From a virus, in IMG/VR virus record IMGVR_UViG_3300017971_000035, positions 1 to 64,000 of that record: a DNA stretch of 64,000 bases. One strand, given 5' to 3'. How positions within the stretch are numbered: the stretch's first letter is position 1; each line of letters opens with the position of its first letter. The position numbers and the translations under genes are program-made. This document shows positions 28,775-37,249 of the stretch, piece by piece. The notes below the pieces were generated by a model, which saw only the letters and a list, made by a program, of their open reading frames with translations, had not been told where the DNA came from and did not search any database.

Positions 28775-29446
28775 ATGATCTTCACTTGTGCATCAGGAAA
28801 ATACAGAGAGCTTGAACCACTATATAGGTACTGTATAAAACGAGTGTACCCCACAGAAAAAGTTGTGGTTTTAAAAACGGACCTCTTTCCTTCCTGCATG
28901 CGATTCTTATTCAATCCTGGTAATAGTGAAGTTTATGTTACGGACATCGATATTTTAATTCTACCACATAAGATATCTCATTTCGAGTACTTTTCAAAAT
29001 ACAAAGTTTATGGGGCCTCATATATGCGCGGCTGTGATTGGTCATCTGAGGGTGAATGGAAAGGTGAAAATTCGAGGATTTGTGGAGGATTTGCGCTTCT
29101 TGGGCCTGAATATTATGAACGAACAGCAAAAGCGAGAAATAAATATTTTGATGTTAATGAAATTGAAGACTATCGTGCATTTGATGAAATTATGTTCTGT
29201 CGGATTCTCAAATCTTCCGGTTACCCGATTCCGATTACACCATATACTTTTCCCAACGGTGAAGCGTGGGATCCATCTTATAGGGATCTTCATCTTCATG
29301 ATTTTAGGAATAGAAAATTTGAGAAGTGGAAACCAGATAAAATGAAATTGGCAACGCTTTTTAAAGACCTAAACTTTATTTCACTCGTTAAAGGACTTTC
29401 TCAATACTGGTATGATTTAATAGGGGATGTTGAAGATTATATTTAA
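28775..29446 (+). CDS. GT-A glycosyltransferase-like protein
   Basis: A 223-residue protein on the opposite strand to the rest of its cassette. VYVTDIDILILP (about residues 53-64) holds a DxD-type metal motif used by GT-A glycosyltransferases to bind a nucleotide sugar. Later SRICGGFALLGPEYY and DYRAFDEIMFCRIL resemble the acceptor side of GT-A folds. There is no signal peptide, so it acts in the cytoplasm. It ends tail-to-tail with the methyltransferase, the two TAA stops sharing bases. Its own promoter sits at 28740-28768. Confidence 0.65.
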   Translation: MIFTCASGKYRELEPLYRYCIKRVYPTEKVVVLKTDLFPSCMRFLFNPGNSEVYVTDIDILILPHKISHFEYFSKYKVYGASYMRGCDWSSEGEWKGENSRICGGFALLGPEYYERTAKARNKYFDVNEIEDYRAFDEIMFCRILKSSGYPIPITPYTFPNGEAWDPSYRDLHLHDFRNRKFEKWKPDKMKLATLFKDLNFISLVKGLSQYWYDLIGDVEDYI

Positions 29447-29991
29447 TGATCAGAAATATATTCCATAAATGCGGCTCTTTTTATGAACTTATTTCCAATT
29501 TTCCTTATGGCACAGTGCATCTGCCATCCGTCTTTTACATTATTTTCCGCAGCTGATGCCATCCATTCAAGACCTTCATATTTTGATTTATTCACGAGGA
29601 CTTTAAAAAATTCCTTTTTGAAATAATGGATTCCATGACCAGGCCAATTACCTGTAACTGGTACCACATGAAGCATGATGCCGCCAACTTTACAGGCATT
29701 GTGGATATTCAAAAAACAATTATAAACATCGACAACATGTTCAGATGTTCCGAAATTGGTTACCACATCAAATTGACCAAGATTAACAGGATGATTAAGG
29801 TCAACTCTTTCTGAACCAAGACACCCTGAAATATCAATTGAAAGGCATTTAAAGCCTATTGAATCCCAATACTTTTTTGCCACAGCTCTTCCTGGGTAGA
29901 GTTCCTGACAGCCCAATTCAAGCATAGACATACCGCCAGGAGCATGAATATTTCTTTCGACAAATTTAAGAGTTTCCTTTGTTATTCCCAT
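29443..29991 (-). CDS. class I SAM-dependent methyltransferase
   Basis: I start this 182-residue protein at the ATG at 29991, because GAAGGAATT precedes it and it overlaps the upstream stop by 10 bases. MLELGCQELYPGRAVA is motif I for SAM binding. CLSIDISGC resembles motif II and FDVVTNFGTSEHVVDV motif III/IV, with a typical acidic residue. HGIHYFKKEFFKVL follows. It would methylate a sugar, or less likely DNA; no NPPY-type DNA motif is present. It lies in the glycan cassette next to an FkbM methyltransferase. Confidence 0.75.
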   Translation of the reverse strand: MGITKETLKFVERNIHAPGGMSMLELGCQELYPGRAVAKKYWDSIGFKCLSIDISGCLGSERVDLNHPVNLGQFDVVTNFGTSEHVVDVYNCFLNIHNACKVGGIMLHVVPVTGNWPGHGIHYFKKEFFKVLVNKSKYEGLEWMASAAENNVKDGWQMHCAIRKIGNKFIKRAAFMEYISDH

Positions 29992-30623
29992 AATTCCTTC
30001 CTTACGAATATATCGTCCCATTCAAGCTGAATGAATTCATATCCTTTATTTTTTAAATAGTCTCTTAGTTCTTGGTCGTTAAAGTTATTTTCTACTGATA
30101 TTACATTAATGCGCCAACTATCAAAATCTATTCCATGGATTATTTCTCTTTCAGAACCTTCTGTATCAATGCTCATATAATCTATTACACTTACTCCACA
30201 GCCAATTAATAATTGATTTATTGTTATGGCCTTGAGTCTTTTTACACTTTGGCCAATCCCTTTGGTCTGCAAGTCTATTCTCGAAATATGCCGTGGATCC
30301 ATAGCTTTTTTTATTCCGCTTAACATGGGGGCCTCTTTATCCTCACATTCTGAACTGATTTCTATGAAATCGATTTCACCGGATTTACTCCAAATCGGAT
30401 ATTCAAGACATACGCATTTTCTTGCTGCCTTGAGCTTTTGGAATGGTTCAGATGCCGGTTCTACGCAGCAACCCTTCCAACCTAGTTGCTCAAAAAAAAG
30501 AGTATTACTAAAGGTAACGCCATCGTAAGCACCGATATCAAGAAAATAACCATCCTTTTTATTGGACTTATATACATTTTCGTATACATATTTATCCTGT
30601 CCTATCTGGCTGTAATAAGTCAT
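29982..30623 (-). CDS. FkbM-family methyltransferase
   Basis: A 213-residue protein starting at 30623 (ATG within ATGA, overlapping the upstream stop). SQIGQDKYVYENVY and GYFLDIGAYDGVTFSNTLFF at about residues 5-45 carry the FkbM signature with the SAM motif DIGAYDG. LGWKGCCVEPAS continues the fold, and VIDYMSIDTEGSEREIIHG (about 145-165) is the family's conserved D-TEGxE motif. FkbM proteins O-methylate sugars or lipid-linked products. Confidence 0.85.
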   Translation of the reverse strand: MTYYSQIGQDKYVYENVYKSNKKDGYFLDIGAYDGVTFSNTLFFEQLGWKGCCVEPASEPFQKLKAARKCVCLEYPIWSKSGEIDFIEISSECEDKEAPMLSGIKKAMDPRHISRIDLQTKGIGQSVKRLKAITINQLLIGCGVSVIDYMSIDTEGSEREIIHGIDFDSWRINVISVENNFNDQELRDYLKNKGYEFIQLEWDDIFVRKELWE

Positions 30624-31315
30624 CTTGGATCCCTGCTGTGGTGTATATATGAGTCTTCCTTCATTCCCCATTGCGAAAGGTCTAATTCTGGTTGTATCTT
30701 GTGTTTTATGGCCATGAGGCTAAGTACCGATTGATCATGTCTATGGTCTTCAAATTCAAAATAATTATCCTTTCCGCATTCATTCGGATTATCAGATATT
30801 ATTCTTTCATCCTGGCACCATTTGAGATATTCTGAAATAAAGTCAACACTTTCCTTACATTTTTTAAATATCATAAAGGCACCATTCCAATGAGAACCTT
30901 CTGAATATTCTTTGTTATCACAATCCATAAGGACAAAAGCATCACGTTTAACCCATTGATTATTCGTGAAGTATGGCATGTCAAAAAGGACTATGTTCCT
31001 TTCTCTTGTTTTATGGAAATATGGACTTAAATCCTTTTCAAAATAAGCTCCTGCATCAGAATAAAAAATTGTATCTCCCTCAAGTATTTCTTCATTCATA
31101 ATTGTCTTGTAAAGAAAATACGGTTTCCAAAGCCAGTAACCAGCTCCCCTGGGACAATCAAGTATCTTATGATTTTTGTTATAAAATGCAGAATCAATTT
31201 GAGCCCTATTATAACAATAGACAAAATCAAAACCAGCGATATTATAACCAGTTTTAGTATTGAGCATTTGGCTTCGAAAGTAACGTTGGTCTGAATAATT
31301 AATCAGATAATTCAT
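30620..31315 (-). CDS. glycosyltransferase-like protein
   Basis: A 231-residue protein. PRGAGYWLWKPYFLYKTI (about residues 55-72) and GDTIFYSDAGAYFEKDLSP (about 80-98) resemble capsule or O-antigen glycosyltransferase proteins in which YSDAG takes the place of the DxD metal site. HWNGAFMIFKK and FEDHRHDQSVLSLM follow. A cytoplasmic transferase acting on a surface glycan is the best reading, but the family assignment is tentative. It couples on both sides by ATGA overlaps. Confidence 0.6.
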   Translation of the reverse strand: MNYLINYSDQRYFRSQMLNTKTGYNIAGFDFVYCYNRAQIDSAFYNKNHKILDCPRGAGYWLWKPYFLYKTIMNEEILEGDTIFYSDAGAYFEKDLSPYFHKTRERNIVLFDMPYFTNNQWVKRDAFVLMDCDNKEYSEGSHWNGAFMIFKKCKESVDFISEYLKWCQDERIISDNPNECGKDNYFEFEDHRHDQSVLSLMAIKHKIQPELDLSQWGMKEDSYIHHSRDPR

Positions 31316-32514
31316 TTTTTCACCATTACACAGGTATTTGAATAAAAATGGATTGAGGATATTGGACCTTCCTGACCATCAATTTGTTTAAGCAGCTTAA
31401 GAAAAAATATTTCCATATCCACTCGAACATTCTTAAAACTTTCTTTGCTATCATTGAATTTCATACCAGGCCATTGATTCCTCACATCCTCTTTGTCAAG
31501 ATCTATATAGGAACAATGAAGGTCTTCGATTATATAAATGCCGCCTGGATTAAGATGATTAATTAGATATTCAAAAGTCTTCATGGTCATCTTATTAACA
31601 TGACTCCCATCATCAAGGATAAAATCAAAAGAACCAGCTTCATTTATAATTTCATCAAGAGTTGTTTCACTGTCCTGGCTCCCTATAAAAATTTTAATAT
31701 TCTCTTCTTCGTGTGTTTTGCAATCCGGATTTATATCCAGACCATAGATATTTGATTCCTTGAAATATCTTTTCCAGGTTCTTAAGGAGGCCCCATTATA
31801 AACCCCTATTTCCAGTATATTATTATTGTTATACCTCATCCTGATAAGATATTTCTCATAGACCTGAAGGAAACTCTTGCCATTATAAATATGATGGGCC
31901 TTGTCAGTCTTGCAGAGTTTACCTATGGAATGGAGTGAGGGAGCTATGATTTCTTTTTTAGTATTGAAATTATATATGTAAAGTTCCTCGTCTATTATCA
32001 TTTCTTTCTTGAGGTACTTCTTAAGACCATAACTATAATCTCTGTCTTCGCCGGAATCCTTATCTTCGAAACCGACTTGAATGGCATATTCACGTTTCAC
32101 AGGTGTAATATGATTCGGACACCTATAAAAGATTCTCAAGCCCTGGTTGTTAGGATCTGTTTCAGTAAACCATTTGTCATATTTGATTGAAAGTCTCGCA
32201 CGTTCCCTGGTCTTATTATCTGTGACCATGAGGACATTGAAACAGATGACATCAGGATCCATAGGGATGCAGTTCATTATCATAGGAAGGTATTTATCAG
32301 ATATTGAATCATCATCATCTATGAAAACAACGTAACGTCCCTGGGACTTTTCAAGAAGTTCATTTCTTTTTTCACCAACGGACTTTTCACCATTATCAAC
32401 ATTAATGATAACTTCCACATTTTTTGTTCTTTTTTCATTTATTTTATCAAGAAGTACTTTTAAACTTCTTTGACGTTTCTCAAGCGAGCAAATTAATATG
32501 GAAAGATCAATCAT
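31312..32514 (-). CDS. fused GT2-like glycosyltransferase and SAM methyltransferase
   Basis: A 400-residue two-domain protein. Residues 1-190 are GT2-like: LSILICSLEKRQRSLKVLLD at the start, then GRYVVFIDDDDSISDKYLP (about 60-78), whose DDDD supplies the metal site. Residues 210-400 form a class I methyltransferase of the MycE/CmcI type: ILEIGVYNGASLRTWKRYF, GLDINPDC, FDFILDDGSHVNKMTMKTFE and NPGGIYIIEDLHCSY. The join implies that addition of a sugar and its methylation are linked on one polypeptide. Both neighbours overlap it by 4 bases. Confidence 0.85.
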   Translation of the reverse strand: MIDLSILICSLEKRQRSLKVLLDKINEKRTKNVEVIINVDNGEKSVGEKRNELLEKSQGRYVVFIDDDDSISDKYLPMIMNCIPMDPDVICFNVLMVTDNKTRERARLSIKYDKWFTETDPNNQGLRIFYRCPNHITPVKREYAIQVGFEDKDSGEDRDYSYGLKKYLKKEMIIDEELYIYNFNTKKEIIAPSLHSIGKLCKTDKAHHIYNGKSFLQVYEKYLIRMRYNNNNILEIGVYNGASLRTWKRYFKESNIYGLDINPDCKTHEEENIKIFIGSQDSETTLDEIINEAGSFDFILDDGSHVNKMTMKTFEYLINHLNPGGIYIIEDLHCSYIDLDKEDVRNQWPGMKFNDSKESFKNVRVDMEIFFLKLLKQIDGQEGPISSIHFYSNTCVMVKK

Positions 32515-33074
32515 ATGTGATGCCCTTTATATACAAATCTATTTTCATGGACTTTATCATAAAGACTGAAATCCAATGGAAACATGTCTTGAATTGCTTT
32601 CCTCATTTTCCTGGTTACTACGACATCAGGTTTTCCACTTCTATGAAGTTTTGGCACTCCATTTAATTTATAACCAAATTTGTCAGCTATGTAACCTATA
32701 AGTTCTTTGAGATAAATATAATCATATAATAAATCGATTGTTGTTACCGTTCCGTCAGAGACAAATTCATATTGATTAAGCGGATTCTTAAATCCTGAAT
32801 ACAGGCATTTTATATCTGACCAATGATGCTTACAACCTTCGAACACCCATTCTTCAAAAGTCAATGGATACAGCTCTTTAGAGCTGTCATAATTGACACA
32901 CCAGTAATACCAGCTTATAAGCCTGTCTATTGGTTCACGAATAACTGCGAAGGAAAATTTGGATTTATCAGGAAAATCTTTGTATGCCGAATGATTCAGG
33001 AACTTACCAGTATTAAATACCTCATGGATGGTTCCACTACCGGTTCTTGGTATGGATACAAAATTAAAATTCAT
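32511..33074 (-). CDS. sulfotransferase-family protein
   Basis: A 187-residue protein. FVSIPRTGSGTIHEVF at residues 5-20 is the P-loop-like PAPS binding site of sulfotransferase family 2. FSFAVIREPIDRLISWYYW at about 42-60 carries the REPxxRxxSxY 3'-phosphate motif. It would sulfate a carbohydrate made by the neighbouring transferases. A GGCHY-type signal or membrane anchor is absent, unlike Golgi enzymes, so it is cytoplasmic. It is coupled by ATGA overlap to both neighbours. It is unrelated in detail to the one at 6462-7016 beyond the shared family fold. Confidence 0.8.
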   Translation of the reverse strand: MNFNFVSIPRTGSGTIHEVFNTGKFLNHSAYKDFPDKSKFSFAVIREPIDRLISWYYWCVNYDSSKELYPLTFEEWVFEGCKHHWSDIKCLYSGFKNPLNQYEFVSDGTVTTIDLLYDYIYLKELIGYIADKFGYKLNGVPKLHRSGKPDVVVTRKMRKAIQDMFPLDFSLYDKVHENRFVYKGHHI

Positions 33075-33730
33075 ACAATTAGTTTATTCTCAACGGACAT
33101 ATTTAATCTGGCTTCATAGATTTTCTTATTAACATGGTATCCTGGTTCCACTTTTTCATCAACTTCATCCTTATCCCTTTTACCATAACAATGATGTTTA
33201 TGTTCAAAAATGTATTTATCATTTTTACAATCTTTTATTAAATCCAGTTCCTTAAGAACATCGAATAATTCCTGGTCTGAGAACATATGATTATAGACAG
33301 GATGGTAGATAATTCTATTAAGCCTGAGTAAGCATCTATAGGTCATTATGGGCAAGGGAATTATATCCTGGATATGATCATCATTAATTCTAAGGGCCCA
33401 TTCCCAATCATCGAAAGTTCGAAGCAGATAATTATCCCATCCTTCAGGTGGATAAAAATCATCAGATGGAACCACTATGATATCATGTTCATTTGCATTA
33501 AGATTTTTTGTGAGTTCGTAAAGTGGAGTTGTTATCCCGCCACGAGGGTTTTCACAGAGAATTATGTCTTTATATTCTGATAAGGAATCATAATGTTCTT
33601 TTGAATCAACTGCAATTTCAGTAAAGATTATATTTTTATTTCTTGCACGATCCATCCAGACTTTGTGCATTTTCTTAAATACTTCAGGTCTGGCTGTGGG
33701 CCAAAGGAGTATTATGATAATTTCAGGCAT
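33071..33730 (-). CDS. GT-A glycosyltransferase-like protein
   Basis: A 219-residue protein started at the ATG at 33730, which overlaps the upstream stop by 8 bases. IIIILLWPTARPEVFKKM opens a nucleotide-binding fold. CENPRGGITTPLYELTKN and DIIVVPSDDFYPPEGWDNY (about residues 85-103) carry an Asp-Asp pair where GT-A enzymes have DxD. HPVYNHMFSDQELFDVLKEL follows. It is probably a sugar transferase of the same cassette; there is no direct family evidence beyond these patterns. Confidence 0.6.
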   Translation of the reverse strand: MPEIIIILLWPTARPEVFKKMHKVWMDRARNKNIIFTEIAVDSKEHYDSLSEYKDIILCENPRGGITTPLYELTKNLNANEHDIIVVPSDDFYPPEGWDNYLLRTFDDWEWALRINDDHIQDIIPLPIMTYRCLLRLNRIIYHPVYNHMFSDQELFDVLKELDLIKDCKNDKYIFEHKHHCYGKRDKDEVDEKVEPGYHVNKKIYEARLNMSVENKLIV

Positions 33731-34142
33731 CTTTGACCGCCTGTTCTTCCAGTTGCTCAACTATTTCTTTTAACATACTGAGAGGAAGAGGAACATCAAC
33801 AAGATGTCTTTTATAATAATCATGAAGTCTTACTAGGAGGCACCATTCTCCATTATATTTTTGATATGGAAATGTTGCGTCGAGCTTGCTGAATCGTTTC
33901 AAAAGGTCTTCATATTTCGCTTCGGCGACAGTTTTGGACATTGGAGGCGGCTCCATCTGAGCAAATCTTTCTTTTTCAGCTCTTGCTTTTTCCTGAAAAT
34001 CATTAACCTTTTCTGGTGTGGATCCAGGGGAAGCAAGGATGATACAGTCTGTACAGACCTTGAATTCAGTCGGCGCGTCCTGGTCGCCTTTTCTCAAAAC
34101 TCTCTGACAATTCCCGCATACTATTCTTGTTACTACACCCAT
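33723..34142 (-). CDS. zinc-ribbon protein, unknown
   Basis: A 139-residue protein. CGNCQRVLRKGDQ and later CTDC (about residues 9-35) form a four-Cys zinc ribbon. Residues 50-139 are helical. The ribosome site CTGGAG precedes its ATG. It overlaps the LicD-like gene upstream by 10 bases and the transferase downstream by 8. It may bind nucleic acid or serve as a structural helper; the family is not recognised. Confidence 0.65.
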   Translation of the reverse strand: MGVVTRIVCGNCQRVLRKGDQDAPTEFKVCTDCIILASPGSTPEKVNDFQEKARAEKERFAQMEPPPMSKTVAEAKYEDLLKRFSKLDATFPYQKYNGEWCLLVRLHDYYKRHLVDVPLPLSMLKEIVEQLEEQAVKDA

Positions 34143-34750
34143 AATTTTTTCTCCAGATCAGCACATGAATCAACTTCTTTTATTATCCCAAGGGATACTC
34201 CGAAATCAGGATTTGGAATAAACCAATCCGGATACCAATAATCAAGAAGCGTTCCATATTTAATTGGTACTTTTAATTTAGGCTCTCCATCAAGCCAGTT
34301 GAAATCTTTTATTCCACCTTCGAACATCCATTTTGGAGTTCCTTTGAAATGATATTTGGAAGGCCGGCCATCTGATGGTTTCTCCATCAAATAATCATAG
34401 GTATGCCATAATAAATCACCCACCTGGAACCAGAAGAACAAATCGAGAGAAAGGCCATTGGGCGATTCGTACTCGGCATAAAGAATATCGTCTGTGAAAT
34501 CATTTCTGATTTCTCGAATACGATTCCAACCGCCATTCTCAAGATTTTTTCTGGTTCTTTCGTACCGGTGTCTACCAGTAATTGAGATGTCCATATCGGT
34601 TTCAAATGGTACTCCATGTTTAAAATCTCGGATGAGATAAAGAAGTGATCCGAAGGATACAAACCACTTCTGCCTAGTTATCTCATCCTGTGTAAAAATA
34701 TTAAGAGAACTGGCAATAGTGGAAAAATCTTTTCTTAAAGATTCATTCAC
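34133..34750 (-). CDS. LicD-like transferase, second copy
   Basis: A 205-residue protein starting with GTG at 34750, where the upstream stop overlaps. FGSLLYLIRDFKHGVPFETD with DMDISI at about residues 32-57 parallels the FGTLLG and DLDLDI blocks of the other LicD-like protein. LLDYWYPDWFIPN near the C-terminus matches LLDFWYPNWYFP in that protein. The two are therefore distant paralogues. It probably transfers a phosphate-linked group to a glycan. The essential acidic pair is kept. Confidence 0.65.
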   Translation of the reverse strand: MNESLRKDFSTIASSLNIFTQDEITRQKWFVSFGSLLYLIRDFKHGVPFETDMDISITGRHRYERTRKNLENGGWNRIREIRNDFTDDILYAEYESPNGLSLDLFFWFQVGDLLWHTYDYLMEKPSDGRPSKYHFKGTPKWMFEGGIKDFNWLDGEPKLKVPIKYGTLLDYWYPDWFIPNPDFGVSLGIIKEVDSCADLEKKLWV

Positions 34751-34950
34751 TTTTTGCCCATCTTGGCGACTCTCGTAAACGCCCTGGCTTTCTCCTGTTG
34801 CTCCTGTTTCATCTGAGATGCAGCCATCGCAGCCATCTTTAACTTCTTAGGATCCTTCTTGATGGCTTCGGCCTCAGTAAGCGTATGTGCATATTGACGA
34901 GCTTCCCAGTCCTTGTCACTGTTCGGTGAAACTGCATTAAGTTTTGCCAT
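34747..34950 (-). CDS. small charged phage protein
   Basis: A 67-residue, highly charged and helical protein (KKDPKKLKMAAMAASQMKQE, ending KMGKK). AAGGAGGAAACC precedes the ATG. It lies between terminase and the LicD-like gene; 4-base overlap with the latter. Small basic proteins here sometimes assist packaging, but nothing proves that. Confidence 0.65.
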   Translation of the reverse strand: MAKLNAVSPNSDKDWEARQYAHTLTEAEAIKKDPKKLKMAAMAASQMKQEQQEKARAFTRVAKMGKK

Positions 34951-34963
34951 GGTTTCCTCCTTA

Positions 34964-37249
34964 TTAAACGCCCATAGGGTCGCCGGTTTCAGGTTTAGGT
35001 TTTCGACTGTCTCCTATTCTCATTGAATATTCTTTGATTTTCATGACCTTTGTTTTGAACGGTTGGTATGACATCAGCTCGGAGATAATCATTAAAATAG
35101 CTTCTCTCATTCCGGTCTGTTCAAATTTTCCCTTTTCAAGCCGCCATGATATAAATTGACGATACGCTTCTTTGCACCGCTTGTCAATCATCATCCTTTT
35201 CATTTTGGCCAAATTCATCAATACAGAAGCGGATCCGATGGGATCATATCTTGAGGCTTCCCTTATTTTCATAAATTGAGTGCTTCCGATTTTTCGCCAG
35301 AAATGAGCATCCATTTCCTTTTTAAAGGTTCTTTTGAAATCTTCGAACATGACCTTATTTCCATAGAGTTTGTCCACACGGACCTTACTCATCTGCATCT
35401 TTCGGACAAGCAGACTGCTTAGGAGATCGGTATTAATCATTTCCATTGAAACCTCGTCATAGACAGACAGGAAATTTTTCTCCTCGTCCCATACGGCAAA
35501 TAGGCCATTGACCGACAGGTCCTGGTTGAGGACAAGGGCCCCATAATGCCGGTTCCTGAAGTCAGGAGCTGACCAATCAATCTGAGTGGATCCCATGTGC
35601 ATGTAACCCAGAGAATCGATAATCTGTTTGCGGCCCCCGGACTTCGGAAGGAAAGCCATGACCATCGCATCAGCTTCATCAGGGGAGGCGATTCCCCTTT
35701 TCATCATCTGAGATTTGGATTCACATTTTATCTTTCCAGACTCAGTAATCAGCATTTTCGGGGAAGCGAGCTGGGCAATGAGGTTTCCCTGGTTTGGGAT
35801 ACTGATGAGTTCAGACTCATCGTATTTACGGATTCCATTGACATGTTCGAAGGTCTTTTCGAACCGGCGCCGCATCCTGTACCACCACTCGGCCCGGGCA
35901 TTGACAAAGGCATCTTTGGCCTTTTTTTCCAATTCATCATAAAATATGTCAGATGGCGGATCACCCGCATCCAGGGGGTAATGCGGAAATTTGATAACCC
36001 GTTCCGTCCTGTTTATCGTAGAATAGACCGCATGGCCCACTCCGATTTTATCATAGTGGAAAAAATCAACAAGAGCCTTATTGCACAAATCAATGGCCGT
36101 ATGGGCCAAGTCTGTCCCATTTTCAATGTTGAATGACTGAACCAGGGCCACAGGTCCATAATGGATAGCCAGGGACGATTTATTGGTGCCTCCGGCTGCA
36201 ACATCCAATCCGGATCCTTTCTCGCCTACGGGCTTTAAATCGAGGTCTACAGCAGCCGAAATCCATTCAGGCTTGATAAACAGGCCTTCGACAGAAGCAT
36301 GGTAATTTACTTCTATTTCCTGGGCTACAACCACAGGGTCGAGAACGGCCAATTGTTCCTCATGCCATTGGTCATCTTTCCTGGGATCCTCTTTCCAATG
36401 AAAGGTAAACACCGAAACCTTTCCGGAATGACGTTTTTGGCCGAAATGATTCATTCCTTTGGGCGTAGAAAGGTCCATTTGACAATTCGTATTGGCAGAA
36501 AGAGCTGCATCCACCTTCAGCGGGAACTCCAGGGAGGCCGCTTCATCAACAAGGTAAATGGAACGCCGGCCACCGCGGCCGATATCCGGTCCACCTTGGC
36601 CAACGATATTTGAACCCATCTCAGGATTGATTAAATTACCCCATTTGTCGTGTTTTCGCTTATCATAGCCGTGGGGCATCCAGAAAGGCGGCATAAATTT
36701 GATATAAGTGCGGATTTTCTCAAAAATACAGTCCGGATTGTCCTTCTGGTCCACGTTATCCAGCTTATTTGACCCAATTCCACCGGCAAACCCCTCAGTC
36801 CAACGCCATTCGTGCGTCATCATGAGGATAAAAAACCAGGTTGCACCGGCATCACGGGATTTTTCTACTAATCCGCGCTTCTGACGGAGGTAGTGTTCGT
36901 ACAACCACTCTAAAAATTCGATTTGCCGGGGAAATGGGATGATTGGAAGGAGGGTAGGAAGGCCGAGGGTCGCATTTCGTGGATCATAAGTCCACCCCCA
37001 GTCCATTATTCCATCAATAAGGTGTTCCCTTTGGGAAATATGAGTCAGAATGGAACGCATGTTCCAATCATTCTTTTCAGTTTCTATAAGTAATTCAGTC
37101 CTTCGGGCTATTTCCTGGTTAAAAAAATCATTCAATATTTCAATGTAGCCATCAGGATCATTGTACCTATGGGGGTTGGCTAATTTATAAGTGTCTACAG
37201 CGCGGATTACCAGCTCTTCATGCTCTGGCTCAGTCTTAAATTTAAACAT
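34964..37249 (-). CDS. terL: large terminase subunit, with extra C-terminal domain
   Basis: A 761-residue packaging motor. EKSRDAGATW (about residues 129-138) is the ATP-binding Walker A variant. IYLVDEAASLE (231-241) is Walker B with its catalytic Glu, and STPKG (261-265) is the coupling motif. The nuclease domain begins with GLDVAAGGTNKS (about 347), has further acidic residues downstream, and ends with SPDEADAMVMAF (522-533). It translocates DNA into the procapsid and cuts it. The protein continues about 200 residues beyond this, with RHYGALVLNQDLS and FLSVYDEVSM, which read like a second RNase H-type start. The small subunit is 11 kb away. Confidence 0.92.
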   Translation of the reverse strand: MFKFKTEPEHEELVIRAVDTYKLANPHRYNDPDGYIEILNDFFNQEIARRTELLIETEKNDWNMRSILTHISQREHLIDGIMDWGWTYDPRNATLGLPTLLPIIPFPRQIEFLEWLYEHYLRQKRGLVEKSRDAGATWFFILMMTHEWRWTEGFAGGIGSNKLDNVDQKDNPDCIFEKIRTYIKFMPPFWMPHGYDKRKHDKWGNLINPEMGSNIVGQGGPDIGRGGRRSIYLVDEAASLEFPLKVDAALSANTNCQMDLSTPKGMNHFGQKRHSGKVSVFTFHWKEDPRKDDQWHEEQLAVLDPVVVAQEIEVNYHASVEGLFIKPEWISAAVDLDLKPVGEKGSGLDVAAGGTNKSSLAIHYGPVALVQSFNIENGTDLAHTAIDLCNKALVDFFHYDKIGVGHAVYSTINRTERVIKFPHYPLDAGDPPSDIFYDELEKKAKDAFVNARAEWWYRMRRRFEKTFEHVNGIRKYDESELISIPNQGNLIAQLASPKMLITESGKIKCESKSQMMKRGIASPDEADAMVMAFLPKSGGRKQIIDSLGYMHMGSTQIDWSAPDFRNRHYGALVLNQDLSVNGLFAVWDEEKNFLSVYDEVSMEMINTDLLSSLLVRKMQMSKVRVDKLYGNKVMFEDFKRTFKKEMDAHFWRKIGSTQFMKIREASRYDPIGSASVLMNLAKMKRMMIDKRCKEAYRQFISWRLEKGKFEQTGMREAILMIISELMSYQPFKTKVMKIKEYSMRIGDSRKPKPETGDPMGV

